Origin: Lamellibrachia columna
Taxonomy: Eukaryota > Annelida > Polychaeta > Sabellida > Siboglinidae
Reading direction: 5' to 3'
Assembly: GCA_963662155.1 (NCBI GenBank)
Contig: OY759264.1
Coordinates: 11,246,931 to 11,310,930, forward strand
Length of the DNA: 64,000 nt
Made by a program: the position numbers and the translations under genes. The notes under the pieces are model-generated. The model had not been told where the DNA came from, searched no databases, and was given only the letters and a program-made list of their open reading frames with translations. Below, piece after piece: positions 59,991-64,000 of this stretch (positions are counted from its first letter, which is position 1; each line of letters opens with the position of its first letter).

Positions 59991-62900
59991 GGGGGGGGGG
60001 GGTGATCTCAATAATGTTGGTTAGAATTTTGTAGAAGGTAGTGGCTTGTTTGATAATGCACCTTCGTTCGAGGGTTGGCCATCCAAGGGCAGTAATTAGA
60101 TCTGCTGGATTTGTGTTCCGTCTGTAATAATTTTTAACAAATCTGGCAGCAGAGTGTTGCACTCTTTCAAGGCTTTTAACTTGTGAAAAGGTGTGGGGAT
60201 TCCATATGGGTGAAGAGTGCTCAAGTTTTGGCCGGATTAGCATGTTGTACGCTGTTTGCTTAACTTCGGGTTTACATGGGCCAAGAGTTCGTTTAATCAT
60301 GCCTAAACATTTCGAAGATTTTGAAGTTATGTCAGTGACGTGATTTGTCCAGGTTAATTTGGAATCCAATTTTACTCCGAGGTATGAGTGGCTGGATACG
60401 GTGGATAATGGCTGGCCAGAAAGCGAGTACTTGTGTGTGCTGGGTTTAGTTTTGTTTGTTATTGGAAGGTGGACGCATTTAGATACATTAAATTCCATTT
60501 GCCATTTGTCTGACCATGTTTGGAGTTGGCTAAGGTCAGTTTGGAGAATTTCATGGTCGGTTTTGGAAGAAATTTTACGATATATAATACTATCATCTGC
60601 AAAAAGGCGTATAGAAGATTTGATGTTCCCATTTATGTCATTTATGTAGAGTAAGAAGAGGACAGGTCCTAGAACTGAACCCTGTGGGACACCAGATGTG
60701 ACATCTGTGATGTCCGACAGGGCACCGTTAACTGAGACTCTCTGTTTGCGGTTGGATAGAAAAGATTTGATCCAATTTTGAGTGTTTCCAGTGATTCCGT
60801 AGGAGGTCAATTTTGATAGAAGACGTAGGTGAGGCACTTTGTCGAAGGCTTTAGCAAAGTCAAGCAGGATTGCGTCAATTTGGGTCTTGTTGTCCATAGC
60901 AGTCATCCAGTCGTGGACTGTCTCAATGAGTTGAGATTCACAAGACAGTCCCGACTGGAATCCGTGTTGGAAGTGGAGAATGATGTTATGCTTGTGCAGG
61001 TGTTTCCACATGTTGCTTAGGATGATATGTTCCATTACTTTACAGAGGATGCAGGTTAGTGATATGGGTCTGTAGTTAGCTGGGTCAGATTTATGGCTCT
61101 TTTTGTGTATAGGAGTTACTAATGCTTGTAGCCAGTCATTAGGAAGTTGACCTGTGTTGTATGATTGTTGGAAAATTTGGGTGATGATGGGAGCTATCTG
61201 CTTTGCAGTTTCTTTAAGGACTCTAGCTGGGAGTTCATCTGGGCCTGTAGCTTTATTCTGGTTTAGATTTTCCAGCTGCTTTATTACGCCATCTATGCCA
61301 ATTTCGAGAAGGTGGATGTTGGGGTAAGTAGAGGGGGCTATTTGGGGGATGGGGTGCTTTTCTTGGGTAAATACAGAGCTAAATTGGTTGTTTAGGGCAT
61401 TTGCTTTATCTCGATCATTAATTATTGGTTGGTCGTTTACTCGAAGTATGGGGATGCCAATGTTTTCTCGTTTATTTGCCTTAATAAATGACCAGAATCG
61501 TTTTGGATTAGTTTTCAGGCTGTCTCCAATGTGGTTGTTAACATAGTCTTTGTAGGATTTTGCTAATGCTTTAGTAGCTTGCTTTCGGAGTTCCTTAAAT
61601 TTTTCCCAGTCACTGTTTAGTCCAGTTTGCTTTGCCTTTTTGTGGCTTTTGTTTCGTCTTCTCTGCATTCTAATTAGTTCACGTGTTATCCAGGGGAGGT
61701 GGGTTTTAGCTTTTGTGTATCGTCTAGGTATGTTTTTGTTAATCAAGGTAGTCAGACGTTCGCGGAAAAAGGTCCAGTTTATGTCTATATCCTGTGTGTT
61801 GGGGTCGATGTCGAAGTACTCAAGATTTAGTTTGTCTATGTCGTCTTTGAGTTGGTCCCAGTCTGCTGATTTGTAACTATAAACTTGGTGGGGGGGTTTC
61901 TTGTTGCGAACTGGGTTTAAGTTGACATTGAAGGTCACGGATTCGTGATCGCTCATACCAGGAGTGGTGTGGGTGTTGATGATAATGGAGGGATTTGAGG
62001 TGAGTATGAGGTCAAGAATGTTGCCAGAAGCGATGCGTGTGGGGTCGTTTACCATGTTCTGCAGCCCAAAGTCGTTAGTTATTTCTAGTAGTTTGTTATG
62101 CTTGCTGGCGGTGCTGTTATTAGTGGTCTGGTGATTTGTCCAGTTGATATCAGGGAGGTTAAAATCTCCAGCTATGACTACGTTAGGGGGAGTTTTTTGT
62201 GATCTATATAGTTTAGTTAGGGAGTCGTGGAGAGCTTCAAGGGATTGGAGGTGGTCATTTGGGGGTCGATAATAAGATGCAAAGTATATGCATTTGTTTC
62301 GTGCAAAGTGAATTTTTGTCCAAATTATTTCACAATTTGAGTTTAAATTTTGGAGGGGTTCAGCTACAATGTTGTCACGAAAGGCTATAAGGACTCCACC
62401 GCCATGGACATTCCTGTCCTTTCTGATGGCCGCATAGTTGGGTGGTAGGAAAGAGTATGTAGCATAGTTTGCATTTAATTTAGTTTCAACTAGAAATATG
62501 ATGTCTGGATTATTATATTGAATAGTTGCCTTTAGTTGGGTTGCTTTTTCTATGCTCTTAACGCTATTGGTGTTTATCAAAATTCCTTTAAGTGTGTTTC
62601 CTTGGGTTTTCTTGTGGCGTTCGGGGGTTGAGGTGTTTTGCGGGTTTGGGGCGAAAATTAAGCCTGCATTTTGTGATGTGTGGAGTGTTGGGGTAGTAAG
62701 CGTGGAGCTGTCAGACTGGATGTTGGTAGAAATGGATTGCTCATTTCTAGATGGAGAAGTGGTAATATTTGGAATTGGGCGCCCGTATGGGCCAGGGTTT
62801 GGGTGGATGTCGCCTGAGAGTGCTATCAGTCTGCTGAGGTACAGATGTGTAACAATGTCTGATTTGAATTTGATTTTGGGTGGGAATTTAATTCGGGGAT

Positions 62901-63099
62901 TCAAAGTTAGGGCATAATATTTTGGTTTAATTTTGAGATTTGATCGAGATACGCGTTGACATGTTCCAATGATCGTTGCTATTAGGAGAGTGACGGTGAT
63001 TATCTGCGTTAGCCCAAGATTAATCCGCGTGGAATGCGGGACTAGGTGAGGGGAATATTTCCTAAAGGGACATCTGAATTGGAATACATTTTGTAGCAT
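59974..63099 (-). CDS. LINE endonuclease-reverse transcriptase polyprotein
   Basis: 1041 codons from ATG at 63099. Residues 31-47 are hydrophobic. GDIHPNPGP at 96-104 resembles a 2A peptide with His for the usual Glu. 115-170 is Ser/Thr-rich. The endonuclease spans about 172-395 (NTNS, VETKL with E205, SYYRPP, GDFNLPDINW at 311-320, SDHES 383-387). A basic linker follows to about 600. The reverse transcriptase spans about 655-905: NYRPISL, DFAKAFDKVPH 748-758, GVPQGSVLGPVLFLLYIND 803-821 and FADDSIIY 833-840 with the catalytic Asp pair. It nicks target DNA and copies element RNA there. The frame ends prematurely at LRAY after a C15 tract; the true C-terminus continues in another frame. No zinc-knuckle ORF1 was seen upstream. 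Possibly active if the homopolymer length is a sequencing error. Confidence 0.92.
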   Translation of the reverse strand: MLQNVFQFRCPFRKYSPHLVPHSTRINLGLTQIITVTLLIATIIGTCQRVSRSNLKIKPKYYALTLNPRIKFPPKIKFKSDIVTHLYLSRLIALSGDIHPNPGPYGRPIPNITTSPSRNEQSISTNIQSDSSTLTTPTLHTSQNAGLIFAPNPQNTSTPERHKKTQGNTLKGILINTNSVKSIEKATQLKATIQYNNPDIIFLVETKLNANYATYSFLPPNYAAIRKDRNVHGGGVLIAFRDNIVAEPLQNLNSNCEIIWTKIHFARNKCIYFASYYRPPNDHLQSLEALHDSLTKLYRSQKTPPNVVIAGDFNLPDINWTNHQTTNNSTASKHNKLLEITNDFGLQNMVNDPTRIASGNILDLILTSNPSIIINTHTTPGMSDHESVTFNVNLNPVRNKKPPHQVYSYKSADWDQLKDDIDKLNLEYFDIDPNTQDIDINWTFFRERLTTLINKNIPRRYTKAKTHLPWITRELIRMQRRRNKSHKKAKQTGLNSDWEKFKELRKQATKALAKSYKDYVNNHIGDSLKTNPKRFWSFIKANKRENIGIPILRVNDQPIINDRDKANALNNQFSSVFTQEKHPIPQIAPSTYPNIHLLEIGIDGVIKQLENLNQNKATGPDELPARVLKETAKQIAPIITQIFQQSYNTGQLPNDWLQALVTPIHKKSHKSDPANYRPISLTCILCKVMEHIILSNMWKHLHKHNIILHFQHGFQSGLSCESQLIETVHDWMTAMDNKTQIDAILLDFAKAFDKVPHLRLLSKLTSYGITGNTQNWIKSFLSNRKQRVSVNGALSDITDVTSGVPQGSVLGPVLFLLYINDINGNIKSSIRLFADDSIIYRKISSKTDHEILQTDLSQLQTWSDKWQMEFNVSKCVHLPITNKTKPSTHKYSLSGQPLSTVSSHSYLGVKLDSKLTWTNHVTDITSKSSKCLGMIKRTLGPCKPEVKQTAYNMLIRPKLEHSSPIWNPHTFSQVKSLERVQHSAARFVKNYYRRNTNPADLITALGWPTLERRCIIKQATTFYKILTNIIEITPPPPLRAY

Positions 63100-63220
63100 G
63101 GTTTTCTGAAAGTTAGATCCAAATGCAAACAGTGGCGACTTGAAGAAAAGTAAGCTTATTAATGAAATGCTTAGCGATAAAATGAAAAGAACTCACCCGG
63201 ACGGCGCCGGCAGTGGTAGT

Positions 63221-63232
63221 CCGCCATCTTTG
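63221..63232 (-). promoter_or_regulatory. YY1-like motif at LINE 5' end
   Basis: The minus strand reads CAAAGATGGCGG, close to the YY1 site AAGATGGCGGC. A similar site starts mammalian L1 elements and positions their transcription start. Its role here is inference from position. Confidence 0.35.
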
Positions 63233-63235
63233 AAA

Positions 63236-63598
63236 TTTTGGTTCATGTGTTGCGGTAAAGGGCGTTGTTTTGATTAGTTGCGTTTGTTGTCGTTTGGTTT
63301 GTCTGTTTCTGCGTGATCAGTGGGTTATGTTGAGTTGTTGTACCTATTGTGGTCATTTGTTGTGTCGGTGAACATGTTGTGTTGAGTTAAATGTGTGGAG
63401 CGATGTAACGGACTCGTACCACCCCGACGCATGCGCACTAGTATAATGTATGTAAGGGCGCACGTACGTACGTGTTGTCGTGAGCATTTGTTTAAGTGTG
63501 CAAGTGTGCACTTGTGTACGTGTGCACGAATGCACCTATGCTCGTATGCACATGCACACATGTACGTGCATGCGAATGTACACGTGTACGTGCGTGTA
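63236..63598. other. LINE flank; TG/GTAC-rich
   Basis: No gene. 63455-63600 is rich in GTGCA, GTAC and TGTGCAC words without a fixed unit. Confidence 0.4.
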
Positions 63599-63705
63599 CA
63601 CTGGCGGGTCTAGGGGGTTTCGGTCGAACCCCCCTTTGTGATCGAACCTCCCGCCCTGTGTGGTTGAACCCCCTTGTTTGATCTTGTGATCGAACCTTGA
63701 AGCAT
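63599..63705. mobile_element. DNA-transposon-like terminus
   Basis: CACTGGCGGGTCTAGGGGG resembles the ends of several animal DNA transposon families. It is followed by TTTCGGTCGAACCCCCC and repeated GTGATCGAACC / GTTGAACCCCC units. No opposite end was found before the window ends. Confidence 0.35.
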
Positions 63706-64000
63706 GGTTTGGTTATTTCGTGTGGTGTTTATGGTGGAAATATGAAGGAAAAAGGTCCCAGATCACGTTATTGAGTTTGGGAATCACAAAGCGGGCTCAA
63801 TCATTAGTGCAAGACAGCCTCTAAGTTGAATTACGAAAAGCGTTTTTATACAACACAGACATTCACATACACATAGACGCGTACATAGACACGTACATAG
63901 ATGCGTACATAGACGCGTACATAGACGCATAGTACGCGTTTCTCGGCGTTATAAAGGTCAAGGTTGTCTGGGAAACATTTGCTATTAAATTCGAGGCAAT
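63706..64000. repeat. Noncoding; 12-bp tandem repeat at 63875-63930
   Basis: Five or so copies of ACATAGACGCGT with T/C and A/G variants. Otherwise nothing recognised to the window end. Confidence 0.75.

Larger units (their letters stand above)
59680..63235 (-). mobile_element. Near-complete CR1/Jockey-superfamily LINE
   Basis: One long reading frame with a short 5' leader and a 3' UTR. The 5' end is placed near 63235 because CAAAGATGGCGG (63221-63232, minus) resembles a LINE start, and the 3' end near 59680 because a 3' hairpin lies at 59690-59739. Both borders are estimates. The element carries endonuclease and reverse transcriptase, so in principle it could move itself and the SINEs, but the C-terminal frame is shifted at a homopolymer. 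Confidence 0.85.

Overview
This window looks like nuclear DNA from a marine-invertebrate-type animal. It has a spliced GPCR gene with GT-AG introns, CR1/Jockey-type LINEs, tRNA-derived SINEs, MITE-like elements and very many micro- and minisatellites. There are no operons, ribosome binding sites or bacterial-type genes. I cannot fix the species; amphioxus or a lophotrochozoan would both fit, and that is inference.

Only one host protein-coding gene can be supported: a five-coding-exon, class A (rhodopsin-like) peptide-type receptor on the + strand (48803-52670, 410 aa predicted). It has all seven membrane segments, a DRY motif and an NPVLF in place of NPxxY. Its introns carry LINE tails, a second dispersed repeat and a CT/TA microsatellite block.

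The other coding sequence is retrotransposon-derived. A near-complete CR1/Jockey-superfamily LINE lies on the - strand at about 59680-63235. It has an apurinic-type endonuclease, a reverse transcriptase with FADD, a 2A-like GDIHPNPGP motif near the N-terminus, a 3' hairpin, and a reading frame broken only at a 15-base homopolymer. A very similar copy, truncated at both ends and frameshifted, lies at about 7014-9576 (-). A decayed LINE of another type, lacking its reverse transcriptase core, ends just upstream of the receptor (46590-48720, +). Six short fragments of a further CR1/L2-like LINE are scattered through the window (2621, 23165, 24397, 49620, 51195, 56705).

Layout: 1-7000 is noncoding with a hairpin, a nested repeat insertion, a (CA)n tract and a short MITE; 7-9.6 kb is the LINE copy; 10.4-13.5 kb holds four minisatellites; 13.5-17.6 kb is featureless; 17.6-22 kb is microsatellite-rich; 22-28 kb is mostly noncoding with LINE tails; 28.2-29.5 kb has a foldback and a G-rich minisatellite; 30-37 kb has further tandem repeats; 37.2-38.4 kb is a SINE split by a hAT-like element; 38.5-46.2 kb is dense in tandem repeats; 46.6-52.7 kb is the LINE remnant and the receptor gene; 53-59.3 kb has two SINE copies, an assembly gap and minisatellites; 59.6-63.2 kb is the large LINE.

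I found no defence system, CRISPR array, rRNA or intact tRNA gene. The most distinctive items are the LINE with its 2A-like motif, the CRE-bearing MITE, the split SINE and the nested repeat insertion.
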